Shown here: in pieces, positions 27,995 to 36,426 of the stretch
How the letters are laid out: each line of letters opens with the position of its first letter
How positions within the stretch are numbered: the stretch's first letter is position 1
From: a virus
Virus record (IMG/VR): IMGVR_UViG_3300027759_000177
Span: 1-40,273 of that record
Strand: one strand, 5' to 3'
DNA length: 40,273 nt
Notes under the pieces: model-generated
Database searches by the model: none
What the model saw: the letters and a program-made list of their open reading frames with translations, nothing else
Told to the model about the DNA's origin: nothing
Program-made: the position numbers and the translations under genes

Positions 27995-30112
27995 ATGCCA
28001 TATATAGTTAATTTTACAGATAACCAAAACAAAAGTCCTATCACAGTATTTGATAATACTTCTAGCACAGACACCAGCCTAGTCTTTCCTGGCCGAAATG
28101 TCACCGGCTACGGACAGATCATAGCAGAAAACTTTTTATCATTGCTAGAAAATTTTGCATCCACTGACCAACCGGTAAATCCAGTAGAAGGACAGTTATG
28201 GTATGACAGCACCGGCGGCTCACAGACTCTAAAAATCTGGGATAACACAGCATGGAAAGCAGCTTCGGGTATACAGAAAGGTGTTAGTCAACCTGCGGTT
28301 GAGAACAGCAAAGTTGGCGAACTTTGGGTAGATACCACAAATCAACAACTGCGGATATTTACTGGTACAAGATGGATTCTAGTTGGTCCTACTGAAAGTT
28401 CAGTGGGCGGTTTAAGGTACGGTCCAGTTATAGAAAAAATAGCCGACTCGGATAACGTAGATAGATTTATATTGGTATTTTATATTGCTGATATTCCTGT
28501 AATTGTTATAAGCAAAGATAGCTTTACTCCTAAAACTTTAATAACTGGATTTGACACAGTGCGGTCGGGGATAAACATAAGTACTCCTGCTGACGCTGCC
28601 GAAATAGCTAATTTTGTAGGTGGATTTTTACCCCTGCTCAACGGTACTGCTAAAAATGCTCAAGCACTATTAGTAGGTGGAGTAGAAAAAGCTGCAGGAA
28701 CATTTCTTAGATCAGATACCATCAACACCACTGACTATGAAATAAAAATAAAAAACAACAACGGCCTTTCTATCGGAGTTGACGAAACATTTAAACTATT
28801 ATCAACTGAATCATCTAGTAGTATATATAACTCTGCAGCAGGCAGCTCGCTTGATTTGCAGACTAACAGAAACGGAATCCCTGCAACAATACTTAGAGTA
28901 GTGGATAATCTTGTAGGAATAAATCAAGAAAATCCAACAGAATCTCTAGATGTTATTGGTAATTTTAAACTCACAGGAACACTGGTATCTACCAACACCA
29001 CAGCTAGTACTAATTTGAATAATGGTAGTATACGTACCCCAGGTGGCGCAGCGATTACTAAAAATCTAATTGTAGGAGATGGCATAGATGTTACTGGAGT
29101 TCTACAAACCAACACTATTCAACCAAAACTTACTAATACCTATGATTTAGGCACTGATCTAAGAAGATTTAACAACATACGTGCTAAAACCGTTATAGCA
29201 GATACTATTCAGGGTGTGCTGGAAGGAAATATCAGCGGCAATGCTAATACTGCTACTGCCCTAAGCACACCAACGACTTTTCAACTAGCAGGCGATGTAG
29301 TGTCACCTGCTGTGGCTTTTGACGGTCAGGTAGGTCCAGCTACGAAAATCTTCAATGCTACTCTTACGGCAAACATCATAGCAGGTAAAGATGAACCAGC
29401 ACCTAATCGAGGCAAAAAGGGAGATTTTGTTCTAACATATAGACCTAGCGAAAGCACTTTGGCTAGTTCGGGATTATTGAAACAGACTAGAGAAGTGTTC
29501 ATGGGCGACTTGGCTGTGCCAATTGGTGCAATATTACCTTATGCTGGTGGAACAACCCCTGATGGATATTTGTTGTGTGATGGGTCGGAAATTGAAAGAT
29601 CAAAATACGGTGATTTATACGATGTTATCGGGGTTGTATATAACGGATCCTCTGCGTTACAAGGTGTGGGAACTTTTAGACTTCCCGACCTTAGAGGTAG
29701 ATTCGCTCTAGGTAAAGATAACATGGACAATGCTGGAACGGTGCCGACATCTTCAGGCCCATATGTAGACGCAGGTGGCGGAACAGCAGGCCGTGTTCCA
29801 GACGTACAGGCTACGATCCTCGGGGGTGCAGCCGGCCTTAGCTCAGTGGCACTGACTTTGGCCAACTTGCCAGAACATAGTCATACTTTGTCAACAGCCA
29901 CCCAGGATTATGCTGCAATAGCAGTAAGTACGACTCTTGATCCATTAGCTACTTCCGGCTTTGGACCCACAGCCCCTGGGCAAGCACAATACCTCAAAGA
30001 CAGCGGCAATGTCAAAAAACCAGTAGGAGTTACTCTTGGAACTGCTGTGGGATTGATGAATCCGTTTCTATCAATGAACTTTATAATCAGATCCGGTCCG
30101 CCGGCATTCTAA
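27995..30112 (+). CDS. Tail fibre 1 with tail-collar domain (gp12-like)
   Basis: This 705-residue protein is the first of four tandem fibre paralogues. Residues 1-195 are the shared head with two GxLWxDT...G..W motifs (VEGQLWYDSTGG and VGELWVDTTNQQ). Residues 280-480 form a fibre shaft with an NISGNANTATALST repeat. Residues about 507-600 are a phage tail collar domain: VPIGAILPYAGGTTPDGYL, LLCDGSEI, then TFRLPDLRGRFALGKD. A His-x-His pair follows in LPEHSHTL (H628, H630), like the metal-binding pair of T4 short tail fibre gp12. The C-terminus is LSMNFIIRSGPPAF. It probably makes the irreversible host contact. The start is 2 bases after the preceding stop, with GAGGT upstream. Confidence 0.8.
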   Translation: MPYIVNFTDNQNKSPITVFDNTSSTDTSLVFPGRNVTGYGQIIAENFLSLLENFASTDQPVNPVEGQLWYDSTGGSQTLKIWDNTAWKAASGIQKGVSQPAVENSKVGELWVDTTNQQLRIFTGTRWILVGPTESSVGGLRYGPVIEKIADSDNVDRFILVFYIADIPVIVISKDSFTPKTLITGFDTVRSGINISTPADAAEIANFVGGFLPLLNGTAKNAQALLVGGVEKAAGTFLRSDTINTTDYEIKIKNNNGLSIGVDETFKLLSTESSSSIYNSAAGSSLDLQTNRNGIPATILRVVDNLVGINQENPTESLDVIGNFKLTGTLVSTNTTASTNLNNGSIRTPGGAAITKNLIVGDGIDVTGVLQTNTIQPKLTNTYDLGTDLRRFNNIRAKTVIADTIQGVLEGNISGNANTATALSTPTTFQLAGDVVSPAVAFDGQVGPATKIFNATLTANIIAGKDEPAPNRGKKGDFVLTYRPSESTLASSGLLKQTREVFMGDLAVPIGAILPYAGGTTPDGYLLCDGSEIERSKYGDLYDVIGVVYNGSSALQGVGTFRLPDLRGRFALGKDNMDNAGTVPTSSGPYVDAGGGTAGRVPDVQATILGGAAGLSSVALTLANLPEHSHTLSTATQDYAAIAVSTTLDPLATSGFGPTAPGQAQYLKDSGNVKKPVGVTLGTAVGLMNPFLSMNFIIRSGPPAF

Positions 30113-30125
30113 CAGGTAAAATAAC

Positions 30126-31940
30126 ATGGCATATCAGATTAACAAAACAGACGGAACCATAGTTGCCACAGTTGCTGACGGTCAAATTGACGACAGATCA
30201 ACAGACATTACCTTAATTGGTAAAAATTACAGTGGCTTTGGAGAAATATTTAACGAAAATCTAATTAAGATATTAGAAAACTTTGCCGAGTCAACACAAC
30301 CAGATCATCCGCTAAGAGGACAAATATGGTTTGATTCTAGCGAATCAAAATTAAAGGTGTATAACGGTGTTAGTTTTGTGCCAGTTAGTTCTGCAACAAT
30401 ATCTAGTACTCAGCCTTCAACCTTGGCCATAGGTGATCTATGGTATGACGATGTGGGCGAGCAACTATTTTTCTTTGACGGTGCTTCAGCAATACTGTTA
30501 GCTCCTGCTTACAGCAGTTCACAAAGTCTAAGCGGACTTAGAGTTGATACCATATTAGATACCCTTAATCAAACTAGAGTTATCACCAGTTTGTATAACA
30601 ATGGTATATTGTTAGGCATATTTGCCAAAGACAGTTTCACCCCAAAACTACCTATTATCGGATACACAGGTAGCATTGCACCCGGATTTAATGTAGGAAC
30701 ATTAGCTAATTTTAAAATACGTGCAACCTGTACCAACAGCGACAGTCTTGGCGGTGCGCCAGCTACTACCTATGTTCGTACTGATGTTGCTAATGCAATT
30801 AATGGACAATTACAAATTACTGTTGACTCGGGATTAATCGTAGGATCAGCTAACCAGGGATCATTGTTTGTTACTAATGGTAATGTAACTTTAGCAAATG
30901 CATCAAGCAACAAAAATATTACTTTGAGTGTTAATAGATCAGACACTCAAGAAAACGCAATAGTAATAAATGCAAATGCAAGGACTATTGGACTGTATCC
31001 CACAGAATCGACCAGTACTGTTAATCTCGGTGGAGACCTAGTAGTAAACGGAAACCTCACAGTAGAAGGAACTACTACTACACTAAACACCAGTATTTTC
31101 ACAGTAGAAGATAAAAACATTGTCATAGCTAACGTAGCCGTCCCCACTAACAGCACAGCTGACGGAGCAGGTATCACTATTAAAGGCGGCACTGATAAGA
31201 CCATTGCTTATAGTAATAGTAGCAATTGGTTAGATATTTCTGAAACATTGAATCTAGCATCAGGTAAGGCAGTGTATATAGGCGGTACCAAAGTCATAGA
31301 TGGAAATAGTTTAGGATCTGCGATTACTAGTATTCCTGGCGTTACGGCCTTCGGTACACAAAACGTGATTAACGTAGGCCCCGGCATTCCGCCAGTCACA
31401 CAAATGAGATTAGAAAATCACAGAATCTCTACGGTGTCGTCTAATTTCGATATTGAATTAGAACCAGACGGATCTGGTAATGTTGCTTTAATTGGTAGCC
31501 CAAAGATCACCGGCCTAGCCAACCCCACCTCTGCTCAAGATGCTGCTACTAAAGAATATACAGATAATAGAATAGAATCAAGACCGTTGATTTTTAGTAT
31601 TGACCTTTCAGATGGAAAGTCAAACACCTATATAGTTGACAACATATTAAATAATCTTGCGCCGGTGAGTGAATATCGTACAGGTACCGATGCAAGGATA
31701 TTATGCAGTTTGATCAGTAATAATGCACAGAGTTTAGAAATAAATTCACTGCCTCCGGCAGTATCAACAGCAGCATTTTTAACTACTCTAGGAGGCAGTT
31801 CAAGTCTTGCAATTACCAATATAAGTTTTCCACCAGCTACTATTACGGCAGCTAGCGTGTCTGTGACAAGAATTATCAAAGAATTTAAAATAGTAGGTGG
31901 TGTGTGGGACTGGCAGTCAGACACCGTACTTCCACCATAA
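30126..31940 (+). CDS. Tail fibre 2 (shared head, distinct tip)
   Basis: This 604-residue fibre has the shared head at residues 1-200 (ITLIGKNYSGFGEIFNENL, then LRGQIWFDSSESKLKVYNG and IGDLWYDDVGEQLFFFDG). A beta-rich shaft includes NGNLTVEGTTTTLNTSIFT at about 306-324 and NSTADGAGITIKGGTD, a segment common in fibres of marine T4-like phages. Near 460 TSAQDAATKEYTDNRI is a typical fibre junction. The tip (about 490-604) is a beta domain ending IIKEFKIVGGVWDWQSD; I do not recognise a catalytic motif in it. It is likely a trimeric adhesin. The gene lies 13 bases after fibre 1, with AGGT before the start. Confidence 0.75.
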   Translation: MAYQINKTDGTIVATVADGQIDDRSTDITLIGKNYSGFGEIFNENLIKILENFAESTQPDHPLRGQIWFDSSESKLKVYNGVSFVPVSSATISSTQPSTLAIGDLWYDDVGEQLFFFDGASAILLAPAYSSSQSLSGLRVDTILDTLNQTRVITSLYNNGILLGIFAKDSFTPKLPIIGYTGSIAPGFNVGTLANFKIRATCTNSDSLGGAPATTYVRTDVANAINGQLQITVDSGLIVGSANQGSLFVTNGNVTLANASSNKNITLSVNRSDTQENAIVINANARTIGLYPTESTSTVNLGGDLVVNGNLTVEGTTTTLNTSIFTVEDKNIVIANVAVPTNSTADGAGITIKGGTDKTIAYSNSSNWLDISETLNLASGKAVYIGGTKVIDGNSLGSAITSIPGVTAFGTQNVINVGPGIPPVTQMRLENHRISTVSSNFDIELEPDGSGNVALIGSPKITGLANPTSAQDAATKEYTDNRIESRPLIFSIDLSDGKSNTYIVDNILNNLAPVSEYRTGTDARILCSLISNNAQSLEINSLPPAVSTAAFLTTLGGSSSLAITNISFPPATITAASVSVTRIIKEFKIVGGVWDWQSDTVLPP

Positions 31941-31959
31941 TGAACCAGGAGCGGCATAA

Positions 31960-34230
31960 ATGGCCTATGTAATTAACAAGTTTAATGGGGTTCAACTAGT
32001 AGTGCTTGATGACGGCACTATAGATACCACCACCAGTCTAGGTCTAGTAGGTCGAAACTATGTAGGCTACGGCGAAACTCAGAATGAAAATTTCGTATTC
32101 CTCTTAGAGAATTTTGCCAACACCGCCCCACCTTCGAGGCCGTTAGAAGGACAGATATGGTTTAATACCACGAACGACACAGCCTATGCCTATGACGGTT
32201 CAAATTGGAATCCAATAGGATCGGCAGCTGTAAGTGCGTCTGCACCACCTAATACCAACTCCGGTGCATTGTGGTTAAAAACTCCTATCAATCAATTATA
32301 TGTATACACTGGCACAGAATGGAGATTCATTGGACCCGAGGCAGTGGAAGGATTTGGGTCTACTAGAGCCAGAGCTGGTTCTTTAGATGATACATTAGGT
32401 AATCCTCAGCCTGTGATTTTTCTAGAAACCAACGGTACCGTATTTGCTATCTGCACTGCTGCTGCATTTGTTATAAATCCCGGAAATTCAGTTACTGGAT
32501 TTAGCAATGCTTTACAGGCTGGAATTAATTTATCTTCCACCGCCAAGATCAATGGCAGTATTACAGGTAATGCTGCTACAGCAGATCAATTATCTACCGC
32601 AAGATTGATTAATGGTGTGCCATTCAACGCTTCATCTAATGTCACGGTAACTGCCAATACCACTAATCTATTGAAAAAAGGCACTTATATTGCCGGCTCT
32701 GATTTCAACGGCAGTTCAGAAACCACATGGAGTGTTGATGCAACATCTGCTAATGTCATAGGCAAAGTAGTAGCACGAAATTCAGAAGGCGGCTTTTCAG
32801 CAGGTACTGTCACAGCCACCTTTATAGGTGACCTCACAGGCAATGTCACGGCTTCAACAGGAATCAGTACATTTAACATTGTACAAGCCACTCAATTTAT
32901 CGGTGCTACTCTGTCAGGCAACGCAGCTTCTGCCACAAGATTGGCCACTGCACGAACCATAAACGGCGTAAATTTTGATGGATCTAACAGTATCACGGTA
33001 CCGGCCAGTGCAGAAACATTAACAGGAAATGCTATTAATAATTCTGTGACACTGAGTGGCTTGACACAGGTAGGTACATTGAGTTCGTTGAATGTCAATG
33101 ACAGCGGAATATTTGTAGGCAGCGGAAATCAACTAAGAATGTTCGTTGATTCTAGTACTCCAACAATTAGATCTGCCACAGGCCGTCTGAATTTTGATAT
33201 GGGTATAAGTGGCCCAGATGTTAACTTTGTTGATTCGGCAACTTCCTTGGGACTCGGTGGACCAAATGCTCCAGCGATTATAGGCGATAATACAACTAAT
33301 CTTGGTATAACAGGATACAAATTTGCAGGGGTGTATGCCGACAACTTTTTTGGCAACGCCACCACAGCTACTCTAGCAACCACAGCTACAAATCTTCCGG
33401 GTGGAGGACTAGGAGCTATTCCTTATCAATCAGCAGCAAATACCACTGCTATGCTAGGCCTTGGATCTCCAGGAACTGTTCTAACAGCACAGGCCGGTGG
33501 GCTGGCTTGGCAGGCGATTGCACAAGAATCTCTAACTAAAGGTAGTTATTTGAATTTAATAAACACCACTACTAGTGGTAGTTTAAGTGTATTCAACGGC
33601 AATCTTCCTGCGACAATTTCAGTAGATGCTACCTCAACTAATACTGCTAGTAAAGTTGTAGCACGTGACGCCAGCGGCAATTTTGCGGCAGGCACTATTA
33701 CAGCTAATTTCGTAGGTGCGGTTACAGGTAATGCTTCTACCGCGACACAATTACAAACTGCAAGAAACATCAACGGAGTGTCATTTAATGGCACACAAGA
33801 TATAACAATCATAGCCACTGATGCTACCAAAGTAGCATTAGCTGGCAGCACCATGACAGGATATCTAACATTGGTTGGTGCTCCTGTGGACGCAAATCAC
33901 GCTACCACTAAAACATATGTAGACAGCAGATTGCCGCAGTATACTATTGTCAGCGGAGCACAATATAGCACATCGGGATACACAAATCAGGTCGGATCAT
34001 TCAATGACGGTGCAAACTTTTTTGATGTGTTTCCTCCAGCAGGTAAAAGTATGGCAAATATTGTAGCATTTATTCCGTCTATCCATGTGGTTCATTATGC
34101 AGGTGGAGTCGATGGCAATGATTCGATTAGATGTACATATTCTTATCTTGGTGATAGGATCAGAGTCTACGTGCAGAACACAGAACAACGAAGCACCCCG
34201 GCAGCAAACTATTTGGCCATTTGGAGTTAA
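31960..34230 (+). CDS. Tail fibre 3 (shared head, repeat shaft, distinct tip)
   Basis: This 756-residue protein has the shared head at 1-195 (LGLVGRNYVGYGETQNENF, LEGQIWFNTTND, SGALWLKTPINQLYVYTG). The shaft carries three copies of the GNAxTAxxLxTARxINGVxF type near residues 203, 320 and 588, and two copies of an SVDAT...KVVAR...F.AGT unit near 260 and 555. Near 645, DANHATTKTYVDSRL marks the end of the shaft. The tip at about 660-756 (YTNQVGSFNDGANFFDVFP, then RIRVYVQNTEQRSTPAANY and a final LAIWS) is a compact beta domain that I recall on fibres of marine phages. AGGAG lies upstream of the start. A 17-base stretch is shared exactly with fibre 4. Confidence 0.75.
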   Translation: MAYVINKFNGVQLVVLDDGTIDTTTSLGLVGRNYVGYGETQNENFVFLLENFANTAPPSRPLEGQIWFNTTNDTAYAYDGSNWNPIGSAAVSASAPPNTNSGALWLKTPINQLYVYTGTEWRFIGPEAVEGFGSTRARAGSLDDTLGNPQPVIFLETNGTVFAICTAAAFVINPGNSVTGFSNALQAGINLSSTAKINGSITGNAATADQLSTARLINGVPFNASSNVTVTANTTNLLKKGTYIAGSDFNGSSETTWSVDATSANVIGKVVARNSEGGFSAGTVTATFIGDLTGNVTASTGISTFNIVQATQFIGATLSGNAASATRLATARTINGVNFDGSNSITVPASAETLTGNAINNSVTLSGLTQVGTLSSLNVNDSGIFVGSGNQLRMFVDSSTPTIRSATGRLNFDMGISGPDVNFVDSATSLGLGGPNAPAIIGDNTTNLGITGYKFAGVYADNFFGNATTATLATTATNLPGGGLGAIPYQSAANTTAMLGLGSPGTVLTAQAGGLAWQAIAQESLTKGSYLNLINTTTSGSLSVFNGNLPATISVDATSTNTASKVVARDASGNFAAGTITANFVGAVTGNASTATQLQTARNINGVSFNGTQDITIIATDATKVALAGSTMTGYLTLVGAPVDANHATTKTYVDSRLPQYTIVSGAQYSTSGYTNQVGSFNDGANFFDVFPPAGKSMANIVAFIPSIHVVHYAGGVDGNDSIRCTYSYLGDRIRVYVQNTEQRSTPAANYLAIWS
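33712..33728 (+). repeat. 17-base direct repeat shared by fibres 3 and 4, copy A
   Basis: GTAGGTGCGGTTACAGG occurs here and identically at 35599-35615, both in the shaft of a fibre gene and both encoding VGAVTG. It is a short identical patch that could serve for recombination between the two fibre genes, 1887 bases apart. Confidence 0.6.
34223..34226 (+). promoter_or_regulatory. Ribosome binding site GGAG deciding the start at 34233
   Basis: GGAG lies 6 bases before the ATG at 34233. It is inside the last codons of fibre 3. The longer frame would need a TTG start at 34221 with no ribosome site, so the ATG is preferred. Confidence 0.6.
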
Positions 34231-34232
34231 TC

Positions 34233-34589
34233 ATGCATTATGTTTGTATAGAAAATAATCTAGTAGTTAGCGTGTTAAATTATCAGCCTAATGTGCCGAG
34301 TTCTGTTACGATGATAGAAATCACAGATGCACAAGCTGCCCAAATAGCAGCGCAAACACATTATTTTGATGTTGTTAGCAGAACTGTTACTGCGGTCGCA
34401 GCTGGAGTTACAGCACAACGAGCCGCAGATGTTGCCAACGGACAAGAACGAGAATTTTTAAACAGCACAGATTGGAAGATTTTGCGGCATATTAGGCAGA
34501 AAGCATTGAATATCGCTACCAGTTTATCAGATGCAGAGTACATACAACTTGAACAGCAGCGTGAAGCCGCAGCAGCTCGTGTAGTATGA
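34233..34589 (+). CDS. Probable tail fibre assembly chaperone (small Tfa/APC-like protein)
   Basis: This 118-residue protein begins HYVCIENNLVVSVLNYQP, an N-terminal beta segment typical of small phage fibre chaperones. It continues with an Ala/Gln/Arg-rich helix and ends in a helical part with REFLNSTDWKILRHIRQKA. The R-x2-L-x3-TDW-x2-LR pattern is the hallmark of phage tail assembly chaperone-like proteins (for example the Tfa and Phage_tail_APC types). It starts 2 bases after fibre 3 and is followed by fibre 4, so it probably helps trimerise one of these fibres, most simply the tip of fibre 3. No such gene follows the other fibres. Confidence 0.6.
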   Translation: MHYVCIENNLVVSVLNYQPNVPSSVTMIEITDAQAAQIAAQTHYFDVVSRTVTAVAAGVTAQRAADVANGQEREFLNSTDWKILRHIRQKALNIATSLSDAEYIQLEQQREAAAARVV

Positions 34590-34593
34590 CAGT

Positions 34594-34601
34594 AATAAAT
34601 A
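34594..34601 (+). promoter_or_regulatory. Late promoter box AATAAATA before fibre 4
   Basis: The box is identical to those at 3905 and 27309. It ends 22 bases before the ATG at 34624, and AGGGG at 34611-34615 gives a ribosome site. It would allow fibre 4 to be transcribed apart from fibres 1-3. Confidence 0.6.
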
Positions 34602-34623
34602 CAAGATATTAGGGGTTAACAGA

Positions 34624-36426
34624 ATGGCATATGAAGTCAATAAATTTAACGGTGTGTTTTTAACGTCGGTAGCTGACGGCACAATCGACACCACTACAGA
34701 TCTACGACTAGTAGGTAAGAATTATGCAGGTTACGGTGAAGTACAAAACGAAAATTTTGTGCATCTACTAGAAAACTTTGCTAATACCACAGCGCCTCCT
34801 AAATCTGTTACTGGGCAAATATGGTTTGATACTGCTACTAAAAAACTCAAATTCTATGACGGGACTAGATTCAAAGTAGCCGGTGGCGCCGAAGCCAGCG
34901 CATCCGCTCCCAGTGGGTTAGTAGCCGGTGATTTTTGGTGGGACACGGGTGCCAAACAACTATACACATATACTGGCACAGAATTCACCTTGATCGGGCC
35001 GATATCCAGCCCGGATTTAGGCACCTCAACTATCAGTCCAGCAGTGGTATATGGAACCATTAGTACCGCAGAAGGCCCACACACTATATTAAAGATTATA
35101 TCAGATAGCAAAACCATAGCAATAGTTAGTAAAACTGCGTTTACACTTGACAATAGTAAAAATGCCATAGATGATTTTACTGTGGTTAAGAAAGGAATTA
35201 CATTAGCTAGATCGCAGACTGGTGTTTCCACTGACGATTTTACCTTTTGGGGCACATCAAGTAATGCAGCTAGACTAGGAGGTTTCACAGCCGATCAATA
35301 CATCAAAACAGGTGAAAGCTCATTTACGTCAGAAGTTAGTTTCAAAGATCCCGGTCTGCAAGTGGGTGATGGCAACGATCTAAGAATCCGTATAGAAGGT
35401 GGCAACGATGTCGTTGTCGAAAATCGTCTTGGTAACGACATCACATTCAGAATTACAGTTACGGAAACTACAGATGAAAGAGATATAGCTGTTGTGAAAT
35501 CAACAGGATTAGTCCCCGGAGTTAGTGGTGCTTACACGTTGGGATCTACAACACTAGCATGGAGCAATGTTCACGCTACTACATTCACTGGTTCTTTGGT
35601 AGGTGCGGTTACAGGCAACACCACTGGCAGTCACAAAGGCAACGTGTTAGCCAATGACAATGATGTTATGATCAATGCTGCTACCAAACAGATAGGGTTT
35701 GCTGGTGCTAATATTGTAGGAACTTTGACTGGATCAGTGACTGGATCAGCTGCCACTGCCGCAGATGCCGGCACTCTAAACGGATTAGCTTCCAGCGCCA
35801 CGGTGCCAGGCTCAGCAATATCTACAATAGCTATACGTAATTCCAGCGGCAACATATTAGCCAATCAATTCGTAGGAATAGCAGACAAAGTAGATCGTAC
35901 TTTTATTGACCGTACTGATGCTAGAGTTGATCCAGCATGGGCAGATGGCACTGCTAGTACCCAGTACAGAACTGCTAGACTCTCAGCCACTGCTTACAGC
36001 ATAGCTGCAAGAGATGTCAGCGGTAACATTACAGCTAATATCTTTAATGGCACAGCCACAGCTGCTCGATATGCTGACCTAGCTGAAAAATATCTTGCCG
36101 ATCAAGAATACGAAGTCGGCACAGTGGTAATGGTAGGCGGTGAAAAAGAAGTCACTGCTGCAGATGTTAACACCCGTGCTATTGGAATAGTATCTGCCAA
36201 CCCAGCTTATATGATGAACAGTGAGTTACAAGGTGGCACTTACATTGCTCTAAAAGGTCGTGTACCGTGCAAGGTATATGGTTCAGTTAGAAAGGGCGAT
36301 CGGTTAGTAGCTGGTCCTAGAGGCGCAGCGATTGCAGCACACGGCAATTATGCCAATGTATTTGCAGTGGCATTAGAGTCAACAGGTTCAGACAGCATTA
36401 GCGTAATAGAAGCATTGGTGTTATAA
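34624..36426 (+). CDS. Tail fibre 4 with peptidase-G2-like C-terminal domain
   Basis: This 600-residue fibre has the shared head at 1-200, closest to fibre 3 (LRLVGKNYAGYGEVQNENF, VTGQIWFDTATKKLKFYDG, AGDFWWDTGAKQLYTYTG). The shaft includes LGSTTLAWSNVHATTFTGS near 305 and GSVTGSAATAADAGTLNGL near 370. The C-terminal 120 residues (about 481-600) read RYADLAEKYLADQEYEVGT, TVVMVGGEKEVTAAD, RAIGIVSANPAYMMNSELQ, LKGRVPCKVYG. The A-D-x-AE...G..V...G...V........GIVS..P order resembles the peptidase-G2 self-cleaving domain of phage appendages. I infer the relation from the pattern only and cannot name the catalytic residue. It has its own late promoter box and ribosome site. Confidence 0.75.
   Translation: MAYEVNKFNGVFLTSVADGTIDTTTDLRLVGKNYAGYGEVQNENFVHLLENFANTTAPPKSVTGQIWFDTATKKLKFYDGTRFKVAGGAEASASAPSGLVAGDFWWDTGAKQLYTYTGTEFTLIGPISSPDLGTSTISPAVVYGTISTAEGPHTILKIISDSKTIAIVSKTAFTLDNSKNAIDDFTVVKKGITLARSQTGVSTDDFTFWGTSSNAARLGGFTADQYIKTGESSFTSEVSFKDPGLQVGDGNDLRIRIEGGNDVVVENRLGNDITFRITVTETTDERDIAVVKSTGLVPGVSGAYTLGSTTLAWSNVHATTFTGSLVGAVTGNTTGSHKGNVLANDNDVMINAATKQIGFAGANIVGTLTGSVTGSAATAADAGTLNGLASSATVPGSAISTIAIRNSSGNILANQFVGIADKVDRTFIDRTDARVDPAWADGTASTQYRTARLSATAYSIAARDVSGNITANIFNGTATAARYADLAEKYLADQEYEVGTVVMVGGEKEVTAADVNTRAIGIVSANPAYMMNSELQGGTYIALKGRVPCKVYGSVRKGDRLVAGPRGAAIAAHGNYANVFAVALESTGSDSISVIEALVL
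35599..35615 (+). repeat. 17-base direct repeat shared by fibres 3 and 4, copy B
   Basis: Identical to 33712-33728 (GTAGGTGCGGTTACAGG). The flanking codons differ between the two genes. Confidence 0.6.

Noticed and set aside
34854-35288. Minus-strand frame of 144 codons inside fibre 4
   Set aside because: It lies wholly within a clear fibre gene, has no promoter or ribosome site and shows only a shadow-like Ala/Val/Pro composition.
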